This document shows, piece after piece, positions 55,633 to 64,000 of a stretch of DNA of 64,000 bases. The translations under genes and the position numbers were made by a program. Source of the DNA: Derxia gummosa DSM 723 (GTDB lineage: Bacteria; Pseudomonadota; Gammaproteobacteria; Burkholderiales; Burkholderiaceae_E); NCBI RefSeq assembly GCF_000482785.1, contig NZ_AXWS01000007.1, positions 434,001 to 498,000 on the forward strand, written 5' to 3'. The notes below the pieces were generated by a model that worked only from the letters and a program-made list of their open reading frames with translations, was not told the DNA's origin and did not search any database. Numbering within the stretch: position 1 is the stretch's first letter; every line of letters begins with the position of its first letter.

Positions 55633-56121
55633 TCAGCGGTACGGAGCATCCTTAGCACGCGCGGCCGCAATATCAGCCTCGTAACGATCACCCACGGCAA
55701 GCAGCATTTCCTTCGTGAAATACAAATCGCCGCGGACCTCACCGTGATACTCGAAATGTCCGGTTTCGACGATCGAATCAACCGGACAGCTTTCTTCGCA
55801 GAATCCGCAGAAGATGCACTTGTAGAGATCGATGTCGTAGCGGGTCGTGCGGCGAGTGCCGTCTTCGCGTTGATCGGATTCGATGGTAATCGCCATTGCC
55901 GGACAGACCGCTTCGCACAGCTTGCAGGCAATGCAGCGCTCTTCACCGTTCGGATAACGGCGCAACGCATGCAGGCCGCGGAAACGCGGCGATTGCGGCG
56001 TCTTCTCTTCCGGGAAAAGAACAGTGACCTTGCGCGCAAACATGTAGCGCCCGGTCAGTGCCAGTCCCTTGAACAATTCCTTCAGCATCAGGCTGCTGAG
56101 GAAGTCCTTGATTGCTTCCAT
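55633..56121 (-). CDS. nuoI: NADH-quinone oxidoreductase subunit I
   Basis: 162 residues. Two 4Fe-4S motifs, [12 protein letters not shown] and [12 protein letters not shown], supply clusters N6a and N6b that carry electrons toward N2. An amphipathic N-terminus ([17 protein letters not shown]) lies against the membrane. Family length. It starts 28 bases after nuoH. Confidence 0.97.
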   Translation of the reverse strand: MEAIKDFLSSLMLKELFKGLALTGRYMFARKVTVLFPEEKTPQSPRFRGLHALRRYPNGEERCIACKLCEAVCPAMAITIESDQREDGTRRTTRYDIDLYKCIFCGFCEESCPVDSIVETGHFEYHGEVRGDLYFTKEMLLAVGDRYEADIAAARAKDAPYR

Positions 56122-56149
56122 GAAGTCCTCGCCTATCTTTCGTCGCGCA

Positions 56150-57208
56150 TCAGGCCCAGATATTCCACGGCGTCTGCATCCAGATCGCCACCACGATCAG
56201 CCAGACGAGCGTGAGCGGAATGAAGATCTTCCAGCCCAGACGCATGATCTGGTCATAGCGGTAGCGCGGGAACGAAGCGCGGAACCACACGAACAGCGAC
56301 ACCACGCAGAAAGTCTTGACGAACAACCAGAGCCAGCCTGGGAGCAGATTGAACGGCGCAAAATCTACGATCGGCAGCCAGCCTCCCAGAAACATGATTG
56401 CGGCAAGTGCCGACAACAGAATCATGTTGGCGTATTCCGCCAGGAAGAACACCGCGAAGCCCATGCCCGAATACTCGACCATGTGACCGGCAACGATTTC
56501 CGATTCGCCTTCCACAACGTCGAACGGATGGCGGTTGGTTTCCGCCACGGCCGAAATCACGTGGATCACGAACAGGGGCAACAGCGGAAGCCAATTCCAG
56601 GAAAGGAAATTGAGGCCCATGTCGGCGAAACGACCACGGTCCTGCGACAGCACGATGCCCGAGATGTTGAGCGTGCCTGACACCATCAGAACCGTGAGCA
56701 GCACGAAGCCAATCGCCAGTTCATACGAAACCATCTGAGCCGAAGCGCGCAGAGCACCAAGGAATGCGTATTTAGAATTGGAAGCCCAGCCGGCGAGGAT
56801 GACGCCATAAACGCCAATCGACGTGATTGCCATCACATACAGCAATCCGGCGTTGATATTCGACAGCACCAGTTCGGGGCCGAACGGAATCACGGCCCAA
56901 GCCGCCAATGCCGGCATCATCACGACGATCGGCGCGATCAGGTAGAGCGCCTTGTCAGCCTGCGCCGGAATGATCAGTTCCTTGAAGATCAGCTTGACCG
57001 CATCGGCGATCGGCTGGAGCAGACCTAAGAAGCCCACACGGTTGGGGCCGACGCGCACATGCATCCAGCCGATCATCTTCCGCTCCCAGAGCGTCAGATA
57101 GGCGACGCAGCCGAGAATGGGGAGAACGATCGCGAGGATGCCAAGCATCGACTTGATCAAAAGGAACAGCCCGGGCCAAGCCTGGGCAAAGTTCTCGATG
57201 GCTTCCAT
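56150..57208 (-). CDS. nuoH: NADH-quinone oxidoreductase subunit H
   Basis: 352 residues. Membrane subunit that forms the quinone entry with NuoB/Nuo[19 protein letters not shown], and [20 protein letters not shown] with [19 protein letters not shown], are diagnostic. The start is taken at 57208, where the ATG shares its A with the nuoG stop (TGATG), a translational coupling; a GTG one codon earlier is possible. Confidence 0.97.
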   Translation of the reverse strand: MEAIENFAQAWPGLFLLIKSMLGILAIVLPILGCVAYLTLWERKMIGWMHVRVGPNRVGFLGLLQPIADAVKLIFKELIIPAQADKALYLIAPIVVMMPALAAWAVIPFGPELVLSNINAGLLYVMAITSIGVYGVILAGWASNSKYAFLGALRASAQMVSYELAIGFVLLTVLMVSGTLNISGIVLSQDRGRFADMGLNFLSWNWLPLLPLFVIHVISAVAETNRHPFDVVEGESEIVAGHMVEYSGMGFAVFFLAEYANMILLSALAAIMFLGGWLPIVDFAPFNLLPGWLWLFVKTFCVVSLFVWFRASFPRYRYDQIMRLGWKIFIPLTLVWLIVVAIWMQTPWNIWA

Positions 57209-59553
57209 CACATCCGCTCCAGGGTCACTTCGCCAAAAAGCGGACCGATCGCCGCCGTGGCCTGATGGCCGGCAAGCACGACCACCGCGTTATCCGGCAC
57301 TGCCGCGTCAGCGTTCGCGGTCAATTCAACAGAGGCATTGCCCTGCCGCACCCGCACCTTGTCGCCGCTGGCGATCCCCATGCGCTCCAGCAGCACCGGG
57401 CTCGCGGCCAGCACATGTACGGCTTTGCCTTCACGAGTAAGCTGCAGCGAAGGCGCACGACGCACGATCGAATCGCTGGCATAGCCGCCCACGGGCGACA
57501 CGCGCTCCAGCATCAAGGCCTGCGCTGCGGTCGGTGCCACGAGCGGAGCCTTTATCCGATTGCCCAGGCGAGTCCCAACCTGTGCGATGTCACCGAGAGC
57601 CTCGGTCAGGATGACTTCCGTCGAAACCTGATCGAACCCACCAAGTTCGAGCGCGTTCGCAAGCACTCGCAACACCTTCCAGCCCGGACGCGCCGAGCCT
57701 GCCGGGTGGACAACGCCGGCAAAGGACTGCACACGACCTTCGGCGTTCACGAAGCTGCCGGACGTCTCGGTGAACGGCGCGATCGGGAGCACCACACTTG
57801 CGTAGTTCAACGCAGCCGTCCTGAAAGGCGTCAGCGCCAGTACGAAGTCGGCGCTGGACAACGCTGCGGCTGCCTTGACGCCATCGGCGCTGTCGAGCTC
57901 GGGCTCGGTGTTGAACAGAACGTAGGAAGACTGCTTGCCATTCCAAAGATTGGCGCTCGCGCCGGTCGCGCCGACGAGGTGGGCACCCACGGCATTGGCA
58001 CCTTCCGACAGCACGCCAAGAACCGCACCAGTCTGGTCGGCGATCCATTGCGCCGCAGCCCAGAGCGCACTGGCTTGGGGATGCTGTATGGCGGCATTGC
58101 CGAGAAAGATCGCGGTCTTGCCACCTGACATGAGGGAACCGGCAATTGACACCGCAGAATCGGAAAGCTGGGTCTGCGCAAACTCGGCGGGACACGCAAC
58201 CTGCTTCGCCTCAGCCACCGCGCGGGCAATTACTGCGATCTGGCCAAGCCAAGCTGACGGCGTCGCCACGATGCGTGTCTCCACCGGCATGAGCCAATCC
58301 TCGTCGAGTGCGCCAAGCGCCGACACGACGAGACCTTGCCGCGCGGCCGAACGCAGCCGCGCGGCAAGCAGCGGTTGTTCACGGCGCAGATAACTGCCAA
58401 TGACGAAGACCGATTCGAGACCGCTCACATCAGCGATCGGCAGGCCCAGCCAAGGCGCACCAGACAGCGCCGGAGCAAGCGCAGCATCCGAAATGCGGGT
58501 GCAAGCCTCGATTGCATTGCTACCCAAGGCCTTGGCGAGCTTCTGCAGCAGGTGGAGTTCCTCGACGGTCGAACTTGTACTGCCGACGAAACCGATCGAC
58601 GTAGCGCCACGCTTGGCCTTCGCGCTGCTCAGACCCTCGGCCGCCGCCGCAATGGCCTCGTCCCATTCCACTTCGACGAGCTGACCAGCGCGACGAATCA
58701 TCGGCTTCAAGAGACGCTGCTCGGAGTCAAGCGCTTCGTACGAGAACCGGTCGCGATCCGAAAGCCAGCACTCGTTGATTTCCTCGTTCTCGAAGGGCAC
58801 AACGCGCTTCACCGCCCCACCCTTGACCTGCACGACGATGTTCGAGCCGAGACTGTCATGCGGCGCAACCGAGCGTCGACGTGCCAATTCCCAGGTACGA
58901 GCGCTGTAACGGAAAGGCTTGCTGGTCAGGGCACCGACCGGACAAAGGTCGATCATGTTGCCGGACAACTCGCTATCAACGCTGCGCCCGACAAACGTCA
59001 TGATCTCGGAGTGTTCGCCTCGATTGGCCATGCCGAGTTCCATCACACCGGCAATTTCCTGACCGAATCGCACGCAGCGAGTGCAATGAATGCATCGGGT
59101 CATTTCCTCGGCGGAAATGAGCGGCCCCATCGGCTTATGAAAGACGACGCGCTTTTCTTCCTGATAGTGCGAACCGGTACCGCCATAACCAACAGCCAGA
59201 TCCTGCAATTGGCATTCGCCACCTTGGTCGCAGATCGGACAATCGAGCGGGTGATTGATGAGCAGAAACTCCATGACGGACTTCTGCGCCGCCACTGCCT
59301 TTGCGCTCTTGGTCTTCACGATCATGCCCGGCGTCACCGGGGTCGCGCAGGCCGGAACTGCCTTGGGACTCTTCTCGACTTCAACGAGACACATCCGGCA
59401 GTTCGCCGCAATCGTCAGCTTCTTGTGGTAGCAGAAATGAGGAACGTAGACGCCCGCCTTGGTGGCAGCCTCCATGACCATCGCACCGGGTGCCACCACT
59501 ACCTTGGCCCCGTCGATTTCGACTTCTACGCCCTGACCGTCGACTGCGCTCAT
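57208..59553 (-). CDS. nuoG: NADH-quinone oxidoreductase subunit G
   Basis: 781 residues. The N-terminal 2Fe-2S ferredoxin domain has [15 protein letters not shown] and CATP; next come the His-ligated 4Fe-4S motif [24 protein letters not shown], and a molybdopterin-oxidoreductase-like domain. The N7 cysteine motif of some bacterial NuoG is not evident. Peripheral-arm electron-carrying subunit. The 94-base gap before it is the longest inside the operon. Confidence 0.97.
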   Translation of the reverse strand: MSAVDGQGVEVEIDGAKVVVAPGAMVMEAATKAGVYVPHFCYHKKLTIAANCRMCLVEVEKSPKAVPACATPVTPGMIVKTKSAKAVAAQKSVMEFLLINHPLDCPICDQGGECQLQDLAVGYGGTGSHYQEEKRVVFHKPMGPLISAEEMTRCIHCTRCVRFGQEIAGVMELGMANRGEHSEIMTFVGRSVDSELSGNMIDLCPVGALTSKPFRYSARTWELARRRSVAPHDSLGSNIVVQVKGGAVKRVVPFENEEINECWLSDRDRFSYEALDSEQRLLKPMIRRAGQLVEVEWDEAIAAAAEGLSSAKAKRGATSIGFVGSTSSTVEELHLLQKLAKALGSNAIEACTRISDAALAPALSGAPWLGLPIADVSGLESVFVIGSYLRREQPLLAARLRSAARQGLVVSALGALDEDWLMPVETRIVATPSAWLGQIAVIARAVAEAKQVACPAEFAQTQLSDSAVSIAGSLMSGGKTAIFLGNAAIQHPQASALWAAAQWIADQTGAVLGVLSEGANAVGAHLVGATGASANLWNGKQSSYVLFNTEPELDSADGVKAAAALSSADFVLALTPFRTAALNYASVVLPIAPFTETSGSFVNAEGRVQSFAGVVHPAGSARPGWKVLRVLANALELGGFDQVSTEVILTEALGDIAQVGTRLGNRIKAPLVAPTAAQALMLERVSPVGGYASDSIVRRAPSLQLTREGKAVHVLAASPVLLERMGIASGDKVRVRQGNASVELTANADAAVPDNAVVVLAGHQATAAIGPLFGEVTLERM

Positions 59554-59647
59554 GCGAGTCCTTACCTAATCCGTTCTCAACTCCGGTCGCTGTTAAAAAA
59601 CCTGCGACCGCCGGAATATTCGCCACTAGCGGGCAATCAATCGTTCG

Positions 59648-60961
59648 TTATACGTACGGGGGCACAAGACACTTTTTGTGCTCGACGTGATACGCAAATT
59701 CGTCGCGGTAATGCTTGATGAATCCGCGAACAGGCATCGCTGCCGCGTCACCGAGCGCACAGATTGTCCGGCCCATGATGTTCCCAGCCACACGATCCAG
59801 CTCGTCCAGATCTTCGATTCGTCCGGCACCGTGCTCGATCCGATGAACCATCCGATACAACCAACCCGTGCCTTCGCGGCAGGGAGTGCATTGGCCACAG
59901 CTTTCCTCGAAATAGAAATAGGAAAGACGCTCCAGCGACTTCACTGCACAACGGGTTTCGTTCATGACGATGACAGCACCTGATCCCAGCATCGATCCCG
60001 CCTTGGCAATCGAGTCGTAATCCATGGTGCATTCCATCATCATGTCCCCGGGCACGACCGGTGCCGAAGAACCACCCGGAATGACCATCTTCAGCTTCTT
60101 GCCTTCGCGCATACCGCCGGCAAGCTCAAGCAATTTGGCAAACGGAGTACCGAGGGGAATCTCATAGTTTCCCGGCCGATTTACATCTCCGGAAATCGAG
60201 AAGATCTTGGTTCCACCGTTATTCGGTTTGCCAGTCGCCAAATAGGCATCGCCGCCATTTCGGATGATCCACGGAACGGCAGCGAAGGTCTCGGTATTGT
60301 TGATTGTCGTCGGCTTGCCATACAAACCAAAACTGGCAGGAAAGGGAGGCTTGAAGCGAGGCTGACCCTTTTTGCCTTCCAGCGATTCGAGCAGTGCAGT
60401 TTCCTCACCACAGATATATGCGCCGTAACCATGGTGCGCATGCAACTGGAAATTGAAACCGGAACCGAAGATGTTGTCGCCGAGATAACCAGCCGCGCGC
60501 GCCTCTTCGAGTGCCTCTTCGAAGCGCTCGTAGACTTCCCAGACTTCACCGTGGATATAGTTGTAGCCAACGGTGACTCCCATCGCGAAGGCGGCAATCG
60601 CCATGCCTTCGATGACGATATGGGGATTGAATCTGAGGATGTCGCGGTCCTTGAAAGTTCCAGGCTCACCTTCATCTGTATTGCAGACGAGATACTTCTG
60701 ACCGGGGAAGGTGCGCGGCATGAAGCTCCACTTGAGGCCAGTGGGGAAACCCGCACCACCACGGCCGCGCAAGGCGGAGGCCTTCAATTCTGCAATCACC
60801 TGATCCTGGGTCATCGAACCCAGAACCTTGCGCAGGGCTTGATAGCCACCGCGCTTTTCATAATCGGCCAGGCGCCAGTTGTCGCCATCCAGATCCGCAA
60901 GGATTTGCGGCGAAATGTGACGATCATGAATGCTAGTCACCGAAGTCGGAGCGTAATTCAT
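59648..60961 (-). CDS. nuoF: NADH-quinone oxidoreductase subunit F
   Basis: 437 residues. Binds NADH and [18 protein letters not shown] near residue 66 and [11 protein letters not shown]-like [17 protein letters not shown] near 180. [15 protein letters not shown] near 355 ligates cluster N3. It is the electron entry subunit of complex I. Starts 4 bases after nuoE ends. Confidence 0.97.
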   Translation of the reverse strand: MNYAPTSVTSIHDRHISPQILADLDGDNWRLADYEKRGGYQALRKVLGSMTQDQVIAELKASALRGRGGAGFPTGLKWSFMPRTFPGQKYLVCNTDEGEPGTFKDRDILRFNPHIVIEGMAIAAFAMGVTVGYNYIHGEVWEVYERFEEALEEARAAGYLGDNIFGSGFNFQLHAHHGYGAYICGEETALLESLEGKKGQPRFKPPFPASFGLYGKPTTINNTETFAAVPWIIRNGGDAYLATGKPNNGGTKIFSISGDVNRPGNYEIPLGTPFAKLLELAGGMREGKKLKMVIPGGSSAPVVPGDMMMECTMDYDSIAKAGSMLGSGAVIVMNETRCAVKSLERLSYFYFEESCGQCTPCREGTGWLYRMVHRIEHGAGRIEDLDELDRVAGNIMGRTICALGDAAAMPVRGFIKHYRDEFAYHVEHKKCLVPPYV

Positions 60962-60965
60962 TGCC

Positions 60966-61472
60966 TCAGTCCTTCTTCAATTCGGCCAGCAGACCATCAA
61001 TCCGCTCATCGGTCATGAAACTGCACATACGCTCATTGTTCACGAGCATGACCGGTGCGTCGCCACAGGCGCCCATGCACTCACCTTCGATCAAGGTGAA
61101 GCGACCGTCTTCCGTCGTTTCCTTGTAGTCGATACCAAGCTTCCTCCGCAGCACCTGACCCGCATGCTCACCACCCGAAAGAGCGCACGGAAGATTGGTA
61201 CAGACCGTGATCTTGTACTTGCCCACCGGCTTGGTATTGAACATGTTGTAGAAGGTCGCGACCTCCCACACGGCCATTGGCATGACGCCGATATAGGCAG
61301 CAATCTCGTCAATGACAGCCTGCGAGCACCAACCCAACTCTCGCTGAGCAATTGCCAATGCAGCCATTACGGCTGACAGTCGTTGGTCTGCCGGGTATTT
61401 TGCAAGCGCCCTATCGATCATGCGATAGGCGTCGTCACTCAGCAGTCGAGGAGAATTCGGAACAGCGCTCAT
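60966..61472 (-). CDS. nuoE: NADH-quinone oxidoreductase subunit E
   Basis: 168 residues, thioredoxin-like 2Fe-2S protein. Cluster N1a ligands lie in [13 protein letters not shown] and [16 protein letters not shown]. Works with NuoF and NuoG in the NADH dehydrogenase module. Starts 5 bases after nuoD ends. Confidence 0.97.
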   Translation of the reverse strand: MSAVPNSPRLLSDDAYRMIDRALAKYPADQRLSAVMAALAIAQRELGWCSQAVIDEIAAYIGVMPMAVWEVATFYNMFNTKPVGKYKITVCTNLPCALSGGEHAGQVLRRKLGIDYKETTEDGRFTLIEGECMGACGDAPVMLVNNERMCSFMTDERIDGLLAELKKD

Positions 61473-61477
61473 GCCAA

Positions 61478-62731
61478 TTACCGGTCGATGGAGCCAAAAA
61501 CGATGTCTTGCGTGCCGATGATCGTTACCGCGTCGGCGATCATGTGACCACGCGACATTTCATCGAGCGACGAAAGATGCACGTAATCAGGCGTCCTGAT
61601 TTTCAGTCGATACGGCTTGTTGGCACCATCCGAAACCAGGTAAATGCCGAACTCACCCTTGGGATGCTCCACTGCCGCGTAGGCCTCACCTTCAGGCACA
61701 TGCATGCCTTCACTGAACAGCTTGAAGTGGTGAATGAGATCCTCCATATTGGACTTCATTCCTGCGCGCTTCGGCGGAGCCACCTTATGGTTCTGCGTGA
61801 TCACCGGACCGGGATTATTGCGGAGCCATTCCACGCATTGCTTGATGATGCGATTCGACTGCCGCATTTCTTCGACACGAACCAGATAGCGATCGTAGGA
61901 ATCGCCGTTGGTACCGACGGGAATGTCGAAATCCAGAAGATCGTAGACTTCGTACGGCTGGTTCTTCCGCAAGTCCCATTCGATACCCGACCCGCGAAGA
62001 AGCGGACCAGTAAAGCCTAGCTGAAATGCTCGCTCGGGCGAGACAACACCAATACCGACCAGACGCTGCTTCCAGATACGATTCTCGGTCAGCAGTGTTT
62101 CGTATTCGTCGACATAGATCGGAAACCGATTCGTGAAGTCCTCGATAAAATCAAGCAGCGAACCTTCACGATTTCGGTTCAGTTCCTTCACGGCCTGTTC
62201 GTTGCGAACCTTCGATGCCTTGTACTTGGGCATTTCATCGGGAAGATCGCGATAGACACCACCGGGACGGTAATAGGCGGCGTGCATGCGTGCGCCAGAA
62301 ACGGCTTCGTACATGTCGAAGAGATCTTCGCGTTCCCGAAATGCATACAGGAAGGGAGCCATGGCGCCCACATCCAAGGCATGCGCGCCAAGCCACATGA
62401 GGTGATTCAGCAGACGAGTAATCTCGTCGAACATCACGCGAATGTATTGCGCCCGCAGCGGAACCTCGATGCCCAGCAGCTTTTCAATAGCGAGCACGTA
62501 ACCGTGCTCGTTGCACATCATCGAGACGTAATCCAGTCGGTCCATGTAAGGAACGCTCTGGAGAAAAGTCTTGTTCTCAGCCAGCTTCTCGGTGCCACGA
62601 TGAAGAAGGCCGATATGAGGATCAGCGCGCTGGATGACTTCACCGTCCAGTTCCAAGACTAGGCGCAAGACACCGTGTGCTGCCGGGTGCTGAGGACCAA
62701 AGTTGAGCGTGTAATTCTTGATATCTGCCAT
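61478..62731 (-). CDS. nuoD: NADH-quinone oxidoreductase subunit D
   Basis: 417 residues from the ATG at 62731, giving [20 protein letters not shown]; the QHPAAHG loop lines the quinone site. Related to the large subunit of NiFe hydrogenases; ends in FGSIDR as is normal. It begins one base after nuoC ends. An upstream in-frame TTG/ATG extension to 62761 is not conserved. Confidence 0.97.
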   Translation of the reverse strand: MADIKNYTLNFGPQHPAAHGVLRLVLELDGEVIQRADPHIGLLHRGTEKLAENKTFLQSVPYMDRLDYVSMMCNEHGYVLAIEKLLGIEVPLRAQYIRVMFDEITRLLNHLMWLGAHALDVGAMAPFLYAFREREDLFDMYEAVSGARMHAAYYRPGGVYRDLPDEMPKYKASKVRNEQAVKELNRNREGSLLDFIEDFTNRFPIYVDEYETLLTENRIWKQRLVGIGVVSPERAFQLGFTGPLLRGSGIEWDLRKNQPYEVYDLLDFDIPVGTNGDSYDRYLVRVEEMRQSNRIIKQCVEWLRNNPGPVITQNHKVAPPKRAGMKSNMEDLIHHFKLFSEGMHVPEGEAYAAVEHPKGEFGIYLVSDGANKPYRLKIRTPDYVHLSSLDEMSRGHMIADAVTIIGTQDIVFGSIDR

Positions 62732-62732
62732 T

Positions 62733-63329
62733 TCAGCGCCCCTGACCGTACGCTTCTTCACGAATGATGCGCGGAACGATTTCCCGCGGCTCGATCGTGA
62801 CAGGCTGATAAATCACACGACGCTGCTCAGGGTCGTATCGCATTTCCACATACCCTGACACCGGAAAATCCTTGCGGAAAGGATGTCCGATGAAGCCGTA
62901 GTCCGTAAGAATCCGACGCAGGTCCGAATGACCTTCGAAGATGATCCCGAACAAGTCGAACGCCTCTCGCTCGAACCAGTTGGCGGAACTCCAGACATCG
63001 ACCACGGAAGCAATGGACGGAAAATCGTCATCTGCAGCGAAGACACGAACCCGCACACGCCAGTTGTACTTGACGGACAAGAGATGACTGACGACAGCAA
63101 ATCGCGGCCCTTCGCAAGGCGCATTTCCATAGCTGTAGTAGTCCACCCCACAGAGATCGATCAATTGCTGGAATTTCAGCAATTCGTGATCGCGCAATGT
63201 CGTCATTGCCGCCAGATACTGACTGGCATGCAACTCGATGGTCACCTCACCGAGTGTAACCTTGCTATTGGCGATCGCGGTTCCGAGGACTTGCTGCAAT
63301 GTCTCATGCAGCCTTTCGATCTTGGTCAT
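62733..63329 (-). CDS. nuoC: NADH-quinone oxidoreductase subunit C
   Basis: 198 residues from the ATG at 63329 ([12 protein letters not shown]). The 30-kDa-subunit signature is ERExFDxxGI-like: [24 protein letters not shown], shortened here to [15 protein letters not shown]. It joins NuoD at the base of the peripheral arm. A TTG start at 63344 would overlap nuoB and is not used. Confidence 0.96.
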   Translation of the reverse strand: MTKIERLHETLQQVLGTAIANSKVTLGEVTIELHASQYLAAMTTLRDHELLKFQQLIDLCGVDYYSYGNAPCEGPRFAVVSHLLSVKYNWRVRVRVFAADDDFPSIASVVDVWSSANWFEREAFDLFGIIFEGHSDLRRILTDYGFIGHPFRKDFPVSGYVEMRYDPEQRRVIYQPVTIEPREIVPRIIREEAYGQGR

Positions 63330-63333
63330 GGCG

Positions 63334-63810
63334 TCAACGCGCAATCGTATTGGTACGACGAATCTTCTGATGCAGTTGCAGCACGCCGTAAATCAGCGCC
63401 TCAGCAGTCGGAGGACACCCAGGAACGTAAATGTCAACCGGCACAATCCGATCACACCCCCGCACCACTGAATAGGAATAGTGGTAGTAGCCACCACCAT
63501 TCGCGCAGGATCCCATGGAGATAACCCAGCGGGGCTCCGCCATCTGGTCATAGACCTTGCGCAACGCCGGCGCCATCTTGTTGCACAGCGTGCCGGCAAC
63601 AATCATCACATCCGATTGACGAGGACTCGGACGATAGAAAGTGCCGAATCGATCCAGGTCATAGCGTGCAGCGCTGGCGTGCATCATTTCAACAGCGCAA
63701 CAGGCAAGTCCAAAAGTCACTGGCCACAAGGAGCCGGTCTTGCCCCAATTGATGAGCTTGTCAACGGTCGTCGTGACAAAGCCTTCGCTGAGAATGCCTT
63801 CGATGCTCAT
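63334..63810 (-). CDS. nuoB: NADH-quinone oxidoreductase subunit B
   Basis: 158 residues. Ligands for cluster N2 are in [25 protein letters not shown] and [12 protein letters not shown]. It passes electrons from N2 to ubiquinone. GAGGTG precedes the ATG at 63810. 56 bases separate it from nuoA. Confidence 0.97.
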   Translation of the reverse strand: MSIEGILSEGFVTTTVDKLINWGKTGSLWPVTFGLACCAVEMMHASAARYDLDRFGTFYRPSPRQSDVMIVAGTLCNKMAPALRKVYDQMAEPRWVISMGSCANGGGYYHYSYSVVRGCDRIVPVDIYVPGCPPTAEALIYGVLQLHQKIRRTNTIAR

Positions 63811-63866
63811 ACATCACACCTCGTTTAGTTCCGCACGCGCTCCGCATTCGGGAGCACGCCGCAGAG

Positions 63867-64000
63867 TCACTCCCAGTCAAGCGCGCCGCGCTTCCATTCG
63901 TAGACGAAGCCGACAGTCAGGACGCCGAGAAAAATCATTGCGGTCCAGAACCCGACACGGCCGATTTCCCCAAGCGAAACAGCCCAAGGAAACAGAAAGG
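63867..64000 (-). CDS. nuoA: NADH-quinone oxidoreductase subunit A (C-terminal part)
   Basis: Only the last 44 codons lie in the window; the gene continues past the right edge. The sequence [20 protein letters not shown] followed by [22 protein letters not shown] is the standard NuoA C-terminus, with its last transmembrane helix and YEWKxGALxWE ending. It is the first gene of the nuo operon. Confidence 0.93.
   Translation of the reverse strand, partial: FLFPWAVSLGEIGRVGFWTAMIFLGVLTVGFVYEWKRGALDWE

Overview
The window is 64 kb of high-GC DNA (roughly 70% G+C by eye over the first 48 kb) from a Gram-negative bacterium. The gene content points to a betaproteobacterium, probably Burkholderiales: a complete-style nuo operon closed by a DUF2818 gene and a NUDIX gene, divergent metR/metE, an Lrp-type regulator beside dadA, scoAB, an ETF:ubiquinone oxidoreductase and a flavodoxin under Fur-like boxes. 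The genus cannot be fixed from the sequence alone. No tRNA, rRNA, insertion sequence, prophage or CRISPR array was seen.

Layout. 1-9.4 kb: partial DedA protein, mutL, a phosphatidylserine-decarboxylase-family gene, a large MscS-type channel, a HypT-like LysR regulator and aspA. 9.5-15.8 kb: a hybrid-free PAS histidine kinase overlapping a double-receiver regulator, a lone peptide-type solute-binding protein, a phytase-like lipoprotein and a PRC-barrel protein. 15.8-16.4 kb: a non-coding stretch with a cluster of DnaA-box-like 9-mers. 16.4-19 kb: a cysteine hydrolase (isochorismatase family, biuret-hydrolase-like) and an NCS2 permease. 19-25 kb: a Fur-box-flanked divergent pair (small FagA-like protein / flavodoxin), an NsrR-type repressor with its own operator overlapping a phosphopantetheinyl transferase, type II NADH dehydrogenase, and lrp/dadA. 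25-30.5 kb: a degenerate receiver protein, a TraB/GumN protein, metR/metE. 30.5-31.4 kb: two long inverted-repeat elements packed with triloop hairpins. 31.4-41.3 kb: PhzF-family protein, beta-helix lipoprotein, M14 carboxypeptidase, yaaA, a membrane protein with a coupled PIN-domain gene, a periplasmic-sensing histidine kinase and a methionine-type aminotransferase whose starts lie 18 bp apart. 41.4-48.5 kb: scoAB, ETF:ubiquinone oxidoreductase, and a deacetylase next to a PatZ-type protein acetyltransferase.

48.6-64 kb is one minus-strand operon, nuoA (partial) to nuoN, then DUF2818 and NUDIX genes: respiratory complex I. It is visibly less GC-rich than the rest of the window. Together with NDH-2, DadA and ETF-QO it gives four separate routes for feeding electrons into the respiratory chain. 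Acyl-CoA handling (ScoAB, ETF-QO, PatZ and the deacetylase) sits immediately beside it.

The two observations most worth following are the DnaA-box cluster at 15.98-16.33 kb, far from any dnaA or dnaN gene, and the paired hairpin-array elements between metE and the PhzF gene.
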